Source: CALGKJ01 sp049322695 (lineage in GTDB: Bacteria; Bacillota; Clostridia; Lutisporales; Lutisporaceae). Taken from it: 64,000 nucleotides of DNA. Every line of letters begins with the position of its first letter. The first letter of the stretch is position 1. This document shows, piece after piece, positions 43,986-52,178 of the stretch. The position numbers were made by a program, and so were the translations under genes. A model generated the notes under the pieces. That model did not search any database. It was not told the DNA's origin and saw only the letters and a list, made by a program, of their open reading frames with translations. The stretch is from the NCBI GenBank assembly GCA_049322695.1, contig JBMORW010000032.1:20868-84867 (forward strand), in the 5' to 3' direction.

Positions 43986-45302
43986 CTACATTGAGTCAGC
44001 GCGCTTAAGCTGTTCTATAAATTGCTCCGGAGTCTTTTCTCCAAGTATGAGAGCTGACAGAGCTTGTGGGAATTCACTGGCAACTGCAGGCTTAACACTG
44101 CCTTGGAAATGAGGAACTACGTATGGAGCTGCAGCGCTTTGTTCAATCATTTGAGCTTGAAGCTTTTCTACATCAGAGCCTGTTCCAAGGTCGACCTTAA
44201 CTACGAATAAAGCACCTGATGCCATGGATACTTTCTTAACATTTTCCGGATTAGTCAGATATTTAAGGAAGGTAACTACTGCTTGTTCCTTGGCTTTGTC
44301 TGTTTGCTTTGCAGCGCCTATATAAGCTTGAACGAAGCCTATATAGCCGCCTTCTTTACCTTTACCGCCTTCGTATAATGGAGCAGGAGCAACCTTTACG
44401 GCATCATACATATTGTTGACGCCTTCCTTCTTAAGTCTGCCCACGAACCAAGGACCATTCATGAATATTGCTGTTCTTTCGTTGATCCAGTGGCCTGCTG
44501 ATACGCCTGCACCTGCGCCGACTGCATCCTTTGTTGTATACTTGTACATTTGCTGCATCATCTTTGCTGCTTCAAGGAAAGCCGGATCATCAAATCCATT
44601 TTTGTATACATCCGGTCCGCCTATACCTACAACGAGCTGTGAGTACCAGAGCATTGAAGTCCAAGCATTTTCGCCTGTCATCTGCGACATTGGGGTTATG
44701 CCTGCTGCCTTCAGCTTGTCACACATAGCAAAGAACTCAGTGTAAGTCTTTGGAAGCTCAGTAACACCTGCTTTTTCAAGCAGGTTCATGTTATACCATA
44801 CAGGAGTAACACCAAATTCAAAGGGCAGAGTTACGATTTTGCCGTTAAATTCGACTCCCTTTATTGCACTTTCAATGAAGGAATCTCTCCAGCCTTCGTT
44901 CAGATAAGGTGTAAGATCCATAAGCTTGTCAGATCTGAAGAAAAGCTGAGTTTCGGATGCATTGTCAAAAGTGAAAATATCAGGAACATTGCCTGTTGTT
45001 ATATTAGTTCTCATTTTGTCTCTGTAAGCTTGGTAGTCGCCTATTTCCTCAACAACCACCTTGATTTTTCCTGCATTCTCTTCGTTGAATTTAGCTATAA
45101 GCTCTGCCATGATTGTAGCTTTCGAATCCTTGCCAACCCATATTGAAGGGAAATTAATAGTAATTTCCTTCTGAGGTTCTTCTGTAACTGCCGGTGTGGA
45201 AGCATTGTCTGCAGGTTCTGAGCTTGGCTTGCTGCATGCTGCCAGCCCTAAAACCATCACCACTGCCAGAAGAAGTGCCAAGATTCTTTTAGTTTTACCC
45301 AT
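43986..45302 (-). CDS. Sugar ABC transporter substrate-binding lipoprotein (CUT1), probable SQ or SQ-glycoside binder
   Basis: 438-aa extracellular solute-binding protein family 1. The signal peptide ends in the lipobox LAAC with C23 for lipidation, and a low-complexity linker follows. The fold begins near ITINFPSIWVG and continues with the two-lobed pattern (FEFGVTPVWYNMNLLEKAG, ERTAIFMNGPWFVG). First gene of the transporter-sqwGH operon. Ligand inferred as sulfoquinovose or its glycerol glycoside from the co-transcribed sulfo-transketolase. RBS AAAGGGGGAG. Confidence 0.88.
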   Translation of the reverse strand: MGKTKRILALLLAVVMVLGLAACSKPSSEPADNASTPAVTEEPQKEITINFPSIWVGKDSKATIMAELIAKFNEENAGKIKVVVEEIGDYQAYRDKMRTNITTGNVPDIFTFDNASETQLFFRSDKLMDLTPYLNEGWRDSFIESAIKGVEFNGKIVTLPFEFGVTPVWYNMNLLEKAGVTELPKTYTEFFAMCDKLKAAGITPMSQMTGENAWTSMLWYSQLVVGIGGPDVYKNGFDDPAFLEAAKMMQQMYKYTTKDAVGAGAGVSAGHWINERTAIFMNGPWFVGRLKKEGVNNMYDAVKVAPAPLYEGGKGKEGGYIGFVQAYIGAAKQTDKAKEQAVVTFLKYLTNPENVKKVSMASGALFVVKVDLGTGSDVEKLQAQMIEQSAAAPYVVPHFQGSVKPAVASEFPQALSALILGEKTPEQFIEQLKRADSM

Positions 45303-45456
45303 TTGATTACTCCCCCTTTAATTATTAAGTGAAAGGCTTTTCAAACGAAACTCCTTATGCCATATATTAAGCGGAGCCTGCACTATGAGTATTTATTGCC
45401 AGGGCTTGGCCCGCATATGGTTCACTATAAGAATAGTTAATAAAAAGATATAAATT

Positions 45457-45484
45457 TCATTAGAAGCGCATGGCAATATGTCAA
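45457..45484 (-). promoter_or_regulatory. Promoter of the sulfoquinovose transporter-sqwGH operon
   Basis: On the minus strand a perfect TTGACA (45484-45479) is followed after 16 bases by TAATGA, a weak -10. A weak -10 fits a regulated promoter. The inverted repeat at 45491-45513 is immediately upstream. Confidence 0.5.
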
Positions 45485-45490
45485 GGTATA

Positions 45491-45513
45491 ATATTAATTA
45501 AATCTTTTAATAT
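45491..45513. promoter_or_regulatory. 23-bp inverted repeat, probable ROK operator (copy 2)
   Basis: ATATTAA-N9-TTAATAT, identical at 19 of 23 positions to the repeat in front of sqwI, including TTAATTAA and CTTTTAAT blocks. It lies seven bases beyond the -35 box of the transporter promoter. Confidence 0.6.
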
Positions 45514-45872
45514 ATTATACATATATTTTATTTCTTTTAGAATAGTATGTCAAATAAAATATGTAATATATCACAATGAGAATACAATACTCACTATAGC
45601 AGAAAACGGAACAATGCTATCCTTATCCCCTGCTGATTGAATCATTGGCATATTTCTTCCATATTATTTTATCCTTTTAATTATCGTGATTTTTTAATAC
45701 TCATATTTATTGAGCTGAAAGACTGTGCGATGAATAAAAAAAGCAGAGTCTGCTTAAGGCTGCTCTTATGCCTGATGGCAAAATATAACTTTTCATTTTT
45801 TTTGCAACATGTCCTATATATAATCATCTCATAAAAATAAAAAAATGATTACTTTGACATGGAGGTGAGAAA

Positions 45873-46949
45873 ATGAAAATCAAGACCGGGCTTAAAGCGA
45901 CTCTTTTTTTCACGAATTTTATTCGTGTCCTGGTTTATATACTGCAGTTGATGAGCGGTCTCGCAGCATTTGCCTTAAGCGCAACTACCTCAGCCTTTGT
46001 TATACATCATGTTTTTCCAAATCCTTATGTACCGATCGCAGCTGGGATAGGCTTGGACCTTGCAAAGGTCACCAGCATTTTTATGCACAGGTTTTCCTTG
46101 GATCAGAGAACCTCAAGAAAGGCTATAAGCTTTATATGGAGAGGTACACTTATAAGTATTGCCGCGCTATTTACTTGCATTGCAGTATCAGGTATGCTGC
46201 TTAACAAAAATCAGGATGTGATACTGAAGGAAAAGCAAGAGCTTATTACCGCACAACACAACAGTATACTGGCAGAGGAGAAGGAAAGGTACCTGCTTTT
46301 CAGCCAGACTATTATTAACGAGAAGGAAAAAGAGAGGGAAACAGGTATAGGAGAACGCTATCTGCAGCTTGATGAAGAGCTTAAAGAACTGGCAAGGACG
46401 TATGAGAGCAGGGTCAATCAGCTCAATGAGGAGTATTACCTGAAGCTTGCTGCCTTATCCAATGAAACCTTTGAAGGAGACAGGCGCATGAATGACTCGC
46501 TGTTTGAAAATTTCAGGCAGACAATAAACAGGAACTTCAATGTCTCCACTACTTATGCAGGCTGGATAATGGTGCTTGTTATCGCAATTGCAGTATCACT
46601 GGAGCTCACAATATACTCTGTCTTTGACAGTCTTGCCTGCAACATACTACCTTACGTTAAAACGCTGCAGGATCAAGAAAGGGCTGAGCTTGACCACAGG
46701 ATAGAGCTTCACAGGAACGATATGAATTATGAAAAGCGGGCAGATGACATAATTACAACAGGAGTCATAGAAGAAATGGAGGAGGCAAAAAATGCAAGAA
46801 TAGTCACGGAGAAGCTTGACAATTTTGCACTCAGGGCAAAAAAAGAAATGGAGAAGGAAATAGAAAAAACAAAGAAAAGCCTTAATAAGAACATGCTGGA
46901 ATCAATGAAAGAGTTTTTGGCTGATGACAGCGATAAAGATTCAGCCTGA
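45873..46949 (+). CDS. Membrane protein with large coiled coil, unknown
   Basis: 358 aa. Two or three membrane helices at the N-terminus (about residues 17-40, 50-70 and 90-110), a long charged coiled coil (about 120-220), another membrane helix (about 228-250, YAGWIMVLVIAIAVSLELTI) and a second coiled coil (270-350) rich in Lys and Glu. No family recognised. GGAGGTGA precedes the ATG. It heads a row of coiled-coil proteins (47012 and 47664) and may form a membrane scaffold for them; this is inference from layout. Confidence 0.7.
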   Translation: MKIKTGLKATLFFTNFIRVLVYILQLMSGLAAFALSATTSAFVIHHVFPNPYVPIAAGIGLDLAKVTSIFMHRFSLDQRTSRKAISFIWRGTLISIAALFTCIAVSGMLLNKNQDVILKEKQELITAQHNSILAEEKERYLLFSQTIINEKEKERETGIGERYLQLDEELKELARTYESRVNQLNEEYYLKLAALSNETFEGDRRMNDSLFENFRQTINRNFNVSTTYAGWIMVLVIAIAVSLELTIYSVFDSLACNILPYVKTLQDQERAELDHRIELHRNDMNYEKRADDIITTGVIEEMEEAKNARIVTEKLDNFALRAKKEMEKEIEKTKKSLNKNMLESMKEFLADDSDKDSA

Positions 46950-47011
46950 TTTTACAAGGGTATTATACTCAGTCAAATAAATATCAAGAAAAAAACAAAG
47001 GAGATGTTGCA

Positions 47012-47590
47012 ATGTCAAACATTAAAATTTTAGAAAATGAAAATATCCCAACTGGTACAAGTATTGAAAATGCAGCGACTGAAGCCATTGACCTTATTAA
47101 AGAAAGAGCAAACACCAGCGCAGCCTTGCTAAAGTCATTCAAGGAGAAAAACACAGGTATTTTTAATAAGCTGATGAACAGAAAACAAGCTGAGATGATA
47201 GGCAAGGCAGAGGTCGGGCTGATAGTTTCAGAGCTGGAAGCTCAGAAGCAGGAGCTTGAAGCACTTCATACCGGAAGACTGAAGGCGCTTCAGAAGGTGC
47301 TTGAAACAAAGATTATGCATATGAACTCAATACTGCATGTGGATCTCTCCAGTGCATACAAGGAAAGGGAAGCTATACTTCTCAGAAATCTCAATGAAGG
47401 GGAGCGTATATTCCAGGAGATTATAGAGACCTTTGAAGAAAGAATACTGACTTATAAAAATGAAGCTATGAGAAAGAGGGCTCTTGAAAACCTTGAAAAG
47501 CAAATAGAAAGCTTTTATAACTCTAAGGAGAAGCTTATCGAGGAATACTCAAATCTAATAGAGAATCTGAAGTTCCCTACAAACTGTTAA
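47012..47590 (+). CDS. Coiled-coil protein, unknown
   Basis: 192 aa, soluble, almost wholly helical after residue 60: a Gln/Glu/Leu-rich heptad region (residues ~70-185). A Lys-Asn-rich N-terminal part (KNTGIFNKLMNRKQAEMIGK) resembles the start of TelA-like proteins only vaguely. No domain assigned. AAAGGAGATG precedes the ATG. It lies 62 bases after the membrane coiled-coil gene in the same direction. Confidence 0.7.
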   Translation: MSNIKILENENIPTGTSIENAATEAIDLIKERANTSAALLKSFKEKNTGIFNKLMNRKQAEMIGKAEVGLIVSELEAQKQELEALHTGRLKALQKVLETKIMHMNSILHVDLSSAYKEREAILLRNLNEGERIFQEIIETFEERILTYKNEAMRKRALENLEKQIESFYNSKEKLIEEYSNLIENLKFPTNC

Positions 47591-47663
47591 CAAACTGCTT
47601 TGACCACAGCTGTGTATATAGATGCACTATATGCACAGTTCTGAGCTATCGGGAGGTGAAAAA

Positions 47664-48080
47664 ATGAGTCTGGAAACGACCACTTATGAAGAGGTTCAAA
47701 GCCAGATAAATCAGCTTAGGAGCTTTTGTGAGCTGCATTCCATATTTGATGCAGAGCTTCTGATTCTAAATTATACGAGTCTTATAGAAGAAATAGTACA
47801 AAAGCTGGACTATTATCTGGAAATTGTAAAACAGAAGGTTGAAAGAATCAAGGCTGTAAAGAGCACTGCCCTTAAAAAGAGAATGGTTGATGATTTGAGG
47901 GGTGAAATAAGAGCGTACACCCAGCAAACAGAACGCCTGCTCTATGACCACAGCAGGATCTTTGCAGATCTTGGGGACAATGCAAGAGTGATAATGGAAT
48001 ACCTTTATTTGATAAGGTGCAGCATGGTAAGCTATTTGAACTACCGGTTGTCTCAATATATGAATGCTGTTACTATATAG
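47664..48080 (+). CDS. Small helical protein, unknown
   Basis: 138 aa, mostly alpha-helical, ending in an aromatic-rich stretch (YLNYRLSQYMNAV). Resembles its upstream neighbour in style but not in sequence. GGGAGGTG lies five bases before the ATG at 47664, which decides the start; the frame is open from 47622. Function unknown. A long imperfect hairpin region follows before the phospholipase-like gene. Confidence 0.65.
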   Translation: MSLETTTYEEVQSQINQLRSFCELHSIFDAELLILNYTSLIEEIVQKLDYYLEIVKQKVERIKAVKSTALKKRMVDDLRGEIRAYTQQTERLLYDHSRIFADLGDNARVIMEYLYLIRCSMVSYLNYRLSQYMNAVTI

Positions 48081-48187
48081 ACCTCAAAGGGCACTTGAGT
48101 ATCTTAGGACTTTATGTTCTTTCTCAAATTTTTTTCCATGTGCCCTGCTTATAATTGTTAACAAATAGTATGAAAGGATGTATCAAA

Positions 48188-48994
48188 ATGAAAAAAGTAA
48201 AATTATTATTGATGATTATGCTGACAGCCGCGATACTGGCAGCTCAGCTATTAAGCCCCGGCTTTGCATGGTATGGATCACTCAATCCCTACGGTGATGA
48301 ATGGGATGTACACGGTGATGACACTGAGCAGTGGTGTCTTGATAACGGTATGAGCACATTTTGGGCAAAAAAGGTGGCAATCAGCTGCGAGTCAGTAGAT
48401 GTACTCTTCAGATATGATTATAAATGGCATCTGGACAGACGGAATTTTACCGGGGATAGTGAAGATACCAGAATTCTGCAGTCTGAAAATGAGATGACTA
48501 TAGCTAAAAGAAAGCTCAAGGAGGCATATGATTATTCAAGAGCCTATGCAAAGGCTTCATCCAAATGGACAAGATTCAAGCTATACGCAAAGATAAAGCT
48601 GGCTAAGGAAGAAGCTGCAATATACCTTGGCAGAAGCTTGCATCCTGTTCAGGATATGTACGCACATATGGATGCAGGGGTAAATACACCCGACAGTGAG
48701 ATAGGTATTTCTCACGGCATGCTTGATGCTGATATGGTAGATGTAAAGGTATACTACCCCAATGGTGAGTTTGAAATAAGGCAGATGAAGCTGGAGGAAA
48801 TTGACAGCAATGGAGTTTTGTACAGCCTGTATGACGATAAAAACTATGACTATGTAGAAGAAGAGTGGATTTTTAAGCAGGACATGAATAAGGAAGAAAA
48901 CTCAAGATGGATAAAAACCAGAGATGCCAGCATTGAACTGATACAAGAGTTCGTAGATTATGCTGATGAGCTGGATATCAGCTTTACATTTTGA
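48188..48994 (+). CDS. Secreted zinc-dependent phospholipase C-like protein
   Basis: 268 aa with a signal peptide (residues 1-~24) whose predicted cleavage exposes Trp (GFA/WYG), as in bacterial alpha-toxin type phospholipases where the N-terminal Trp binds zinc. Further likely metal ligands: His in DVHGDD, KWHLDRR with a later DTR, the helix YLGRSLHPVQDMYAHMD and SHGMLDADM. Expected substrate is membrane phospholipid outside the cell. The AAAGGATG site favours the ATG at 48188. It sits inside the coiled-coil/AAA group, an odd place for a secreted lipase. Confidence 0.75.
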   Translation: MKKVKLLLMIMLTAAILAAQLLSPGFAWYGSLNPYGDEWDVHGDDTEQWCLDNGMSTFWAKKVAISCESVDVLFRYDYKWHLDRRNFTGDSEDTRILQSENEMTIAKRKLKEAYDYSRAYAKASSKWTRFKLYAKIKLAKEEAAIYLGRSLHPVQDMYAHMDAGVNTPDSEIGISHGMLDADMVDVKVYYPNGEFEIRQMKLEEIDSNGVLYSLYDDKNYDYVEEEWIFKQDMNKEENSRWIKTRDASIELIQEFVDYADELDISFTF

Positions 48995-49002
48995 TTGACG
49001 GC

Positions 49003-49036
49003 AAAGGCACTTGCGTTTGTGAGTGCCTTTATTAAT
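49003..49036 (+). terminator. Rho-independent terminator
   Basis: AAAGGCACT and AGTGCCTTT form a 9-bp stem followed by ATTAATATT, nine bases after the phospholipase-like gene. Confidence 0.75.
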
Positions 49037-49066
49037 ATTGCCTGAAGACTTCATGGGGGTGAAAAA

Positions 49067-50869
49067 ATGAAGCTTATGCGCAGTCTTATAAGGATGCTGA
49101 AAAGCGGATATATGAACTTGAAAAAGAGAATCGACGATTATCTGAATGATGCTTATGATTTTGAAAGTGAAGAATTGGGTACAAATGATTTTGATGAAGT
49201 AAGACTTAAGGACTCCGATATTGGAAGGCTGGTAGGTATGGCAGAGCTGAAAAAAGAAATACTTCTGTTCAAACAGTATTCCAAAAAAAGCAGACAGCTT
49301 TTGTGGGGAAGCTTAAATAAAAGGGTATTTCCATACCACTATTTTTTCAACATAGAAACGGGAATGGGTTTGAGCACTGCACTGAGAGCATTCTTAAATG
49401 CATTGAACAAGGAAGGTCTTATTAGGGGTAAGGAAGTAATGGAGTTCAGCGGCAAGCTTACTTTGGATATGGACCTGGAGTCGTTAATAGCTCAGGATGT
49501 ATTCCTGAGAGGTAAGGATGGTACGGTGAAAGTCAATGGCAAGTACGGGGTCATTGCATTGAGTATGGAAAAATATACGGATGTTTTTTCAGAGAAGCTA
49601 AGCGACTTCATCCGTTTGATGTGGAAGGAAAGAGGAAATGTAGTGTTTGTGCTGACCTTTCACAGTGATAATAAGGAGATTAAGTCCCAGATCGGTAGGA
49701 TAGAAAAAAAGCTGAATATGAGGAAGATAAGCTTTCAGCCCTATACCCACGAAGAACTCTTTACCATTGCAGCCTCTTTAGCAGAAAAAAGCGGATTGGA
49801 GCTTGATGCTGATGTAGGGAGAAAGCTTATGGAGTATATTAATATTCAAAATAACACAGGTGTATTTGAGAACATAAAATCAATACAGATGGCATTTGAA
49901 AAAATTAAGCTGAATAAGCTGATGGATCCGAAAATTGATTCTGATATTAAAACAATCACCCTGCAAGATTTTCAGAAGCTAAATGATAAGGCGGACATAA
50001 GTGAAAGCAGCGTAGTGGAGGAGCTGGACCAAATCATCGGATTGGAAAATGTAAAGCAGCAGCTTAAGGAAATTGTAGCAAATGCCAAGTTTCAGAAGAG
50101 ACTTGGGCAATTAGGAATAAAGGATGAAAAATCCTGCTATCATATGATTTTCACTGGTAATCCGGGAACGGGAAAGACTACTGTTGCAAGGGTATTGGGC
50201 AGGCTTTTCAAGGAAATAGGGATACTTAAAAACGGAGAGCTTTTTGAGGTCAGTCGTGATGGTTTGGTAGCAAAATTTGTAGGACAGACAGCTCCGAAGG
50301 TTATTGAGAAGGTAAATGAATCTCTCGGATCCGTGTTGTTTATAGATGAGGCATATAGTCTCTATTCTGGTACAGATAGGCAGGATTATGGGTATGAAGC
50401 GCTGGACGCTCTTATTAAAGAAATGGAGAACAGGAGAGAGGAGCTTATAATAATAATGGCAGGATATCCGGATGAAATGGAAAAGCTTCTGAACATGAAT
50501 CCCGGCCTTGCAGACAGAGTACCATATAAAATTCATTTTGACGATTATGATCCTGATGAGCTTACCAGGATATTTTTGAAGCAAATGGGAGAAAAGTATT
50601 TATATGAGCCGGGTGTCATAGAAAGGATAAAAGAGATTTTCATGTTTGAATGTGTGAATAAGGGAAGAAGCTTCGGCAACGGAAGGCTAGCCAGAAATAT
50701 AGCAGAAAAACTGAAGCTGAAGCATTCCATGAATATTTGCGAGTCTCATACCTATAACTGCAGTGATATGTTGACAATCAGCTATAAGGATGTTAAAGAT
50801 TTATATAATGATAAAACTTTCCGGAGCAATTATTGTAGCTGCAATACCAGGAAAATTGGTTTTGTTTAA
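49067..50869 (+). CDS. Tandem AAA+ ATPase of the CbbX/SpoVK type, first module degenerate
   Basis: 600 aa. The C-terminal half is a full AAA+ module: Walker A GNPGTGKT (364-371), pore-loop region FVGQTAPKV, Walker B VLFIDEAYSLY near 424, sensor and arginine-finger region GLADRVPYKIHFDDY, and a lid domain. This is the CbbX/SpoVK remodelling ATPase group. The N-terminal half has a similar order (GRLVGMAELKKEI near 54), but the P-loop reads NIETGMGLST without the Lys, so it probably does not hydrolyse ATP. Arg and Asp positions suggest a hexamer that remodels a partner protein. GGGGGTG precedes the ATG. WYL regulators follow. Confidence 0.87.
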   Translation: MKLMRSLIRMLKSGYMNLKKRIDDYLNDAYDFESEELGTNDFDEVRLKDSDIGRLVGMAELKKEILLFKQYSKKSRQLLWGSLNKRVFPYHYFFNIETGMGLSTALRAFLNALNKEGLIRGKEVMEFSGKLTLDMDLESLIAQDVFLRGKDGTVKVNGKYGVIALSMEKYTDVFSEKLSDFIRLMWKERGNVVFVLTFHSDNKEIKSQIGRIEKKLNMRKISFQPYTHEELFTIAASLAEKSGLELDADVGRKLMEYINIQNNTGVFENIKSIQMAFEKIKLNKLMDPKIDSDIKTITLQDFQKLNDKADISESSVVEELDQIIGLENVKQQLKEIVANAKFQKRLGQLGIKDEKSCYHMIFTGNPGTGKTTVARVLGRLFKEIGILKNGELFEVSRDGLVAKFVGQTAPKVIEKVNESLGSVLFIDEAYSLYSGTDRQDYGYEALDALIKEMENRREELIIIMAGYPDEMEKLLNMNPGLADRVPYKIHFDDYDPDELTRIFLKQMGEKYLYEPGVIERIKEIFMFECVNKGRSFGNGRLARNIAEKLKLKHSMNICESHTYNCSDMLTISYKDVKDLYNDKTFRSNYCSCNTRKIGFV

Positions 50870-50936
50870 GCACTGTATGATGATATAATACAATCAGGTG
50901 CAATTGAGCGAAAATTTGTATAATTTCAGGTGAAAA

Positions 50937-52166
50937 ATGAAGAAGCGTCATGAAAGAATAAGCAATTTGATATGTGAGCTGGAAAAGATATCGGGAGAGA
51001 TATCTAGAGAGGGTATATGTAAGAAGCTGGGCATAAGCCAGATAACATTACGACGTTACATGGGGTATCTGGAGGGACTCGGTTATAGATTCAGCACGGG
51101 GAAAAACGGTATAAGTGTTAAAAGTAAAGGGATAGCAGACGATGAAATATTTTTTTCAAAAGGCAGCTATATGTCATTTAAAGTATTAATGCACATATAC
51201 AATAACAACCCATGCAGCAGGCTTCTGCTTAAGCAGGGGTTTTGCAGCGATAATCTGAAGCAGAAGATGTCCTTGAGAAGCTTGGATTATCATATAAACA
51301 AGCTTATTGAGCTGGATTATGTAAAGAAGCTGAGAAAAGGCAGCGAACTGTATTATGAGGTTACTGATAATATTATAAAGGCGGAAGCGGTACCCTTCAA
51401 TATGCTGCTGAATGTGTATAACTATATGAAAGTATATAAAAACGTGCTTCCTTTTAAGGAGCATGTTGAAGAAATTTTGGATAAGCTGGGCAGCTCACTG
51501 ACAAATTATATAAGAAAAAGCTCAGAAAATTATGGAGATGTCAAAATTGTCCATGAAGTATTTCCGGACTGCATCATGGAAGTGCATAATGAAGAACAGG
51601 ATTTAATGGCCAAAAACCTGGAAAGCTGGTGCTATAACGATGTTGTACTGGATGTTACAATGAAAAGCGGCAGCAGCTTCAGAATATATCCTTTTTGTGT
51701 TGTCTATAACTGGTATACGGGACGCTGGTATCTTGTGTTCAGGCATATCACAGATGATGATGGCTATGATCTTTTAAGGCTGGACAGGATAAAAAGCATA
51801 AAGAGCGTTGGAGTCAATGATCATATGGCAGCGGAAGTGCTTCTTGCAGAAAAAATGAACGCACAGATAGAAGTACAGGAAAGCTTTGCAGTATGTGTTG
51901 AAGAACCTCTGAAAGTAAAGGTGTTTTTTGGTGACGACAGGGAAGTGGTTGAAATCGCAAGTAAACGTCTTAATAATATGGAAGGTGTAATCATCAGTTT
52001 GAATAATGGAGGCATAATGTTTGACGGGTATATTCACGGCACAATGGATTTTGTCACATGGCTGAAGCAGTTTGGCAGTAATGTGCAGATAATCAGTCCG
52101 GATTTTCTAAGGGACAAGCTTATAGGTTTTGCTGAAACTGCATTAAGAGCTTATGAAGCACTGTAA
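50937..52166 (+). CDS. WYL-domain transcriptional regulator (first of a pair)
   Basis: 409 aa: N-terminal helix-turn-helix (REGICKKLGISQITLRRYMG, residues 22-41), a second helical region, and a WYL domain near residues 225-310 with the signature Trp-Tyr-Leu in TGRWYLVFRH (residues 260-269) and the Arg-rich LLRLDRIKSI. A WCX-like tail follows. WYL domains bind ligands, often single-stranded DNA or nucleotides, and commonly regulate phage-defence and DNA-damage genes. The next gene is a second WYL protein 12 bases downstream, similar to PafB/PafC pairs. AGGTGA precedes the ATG. Confidence 0.85.
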   Translation: MKKRHERISNLICELEKISGEISREGICKKLGISQITLRRYMGYLEGLGYRFSTGKNGISVKSKGIADDEIFFSKGSYMSFKVLMHIYNNNPCSRLLLKQGFCSDNLKQKMSLRSLDYHINKLIELDYVKKLRKGSELYYEVTDNIIKAEAVPFNMLLNVYNYMKVYKNVLPFKEHVEEILDKLGSSLTNYIRKSSENYGDVKIVHEVFPDCIMEVHNEEQDLMAKNLESWCYNDVVLDVTMKSGSSFRIYPFCVVYNWYTGRWYLVFRHITDDDGYDLLRLDRIKSIKSVGVNDHMAAEVLLAEKMNAQIEVQESFAVCVEEPLKVKVFFGDDREVVEIASKRLNNMEGVIISLNNGGIMFDGYIHGTMDFVTWLKQFGSNVQIISPDFLRDKLIGFAETALRAYEAL

Positions 52167-52178
52167 AGGGGTAATACT

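Larger units (their letters stand above)
45303..45872. other. 570-bp intergenic region between sulfoquinovose operon and accessory island
   Basis: Very AT-rich. It holds the promoter and operator of the binding-protein gene (separate entries) on its left side. On the right are a small hairpin (AAGCAGA/TCTGCTT near 45740-45755) and a TATAAT at 45819-45824 before the coiled-coil protein gene, without a convincing -35 box. A 65-codon frame at 45637-45834 has no family likeness and I do not call it. No riboswitch that I recognise. Confidence 0.6.

Noticed and set aside
32269..45302. Sulfo-EMP, sulfo-ED or sulfo-TAL pathway as alternative reading of the cluster
   Set aside because: No kinase/aldolase pair, no dehydratase or KDPG-type aldolase and no transaldolase is present, while both transketolase halves and the RpiB-like isomerase are.
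45637..45834. 65-codon frame in the intergenic region
   Set aside because: Low-complexity, no ribosome site, no likeness to any family; the region looks like promoter and leader DNA.
45303..45872. Possible riboswitch upstream of the coiled-coil protein gene
   Set aside because: The only clear structure is a short AAGCAGA/TCTGCTT hairpin; none of the conserved cores of known riboswitches is visible.
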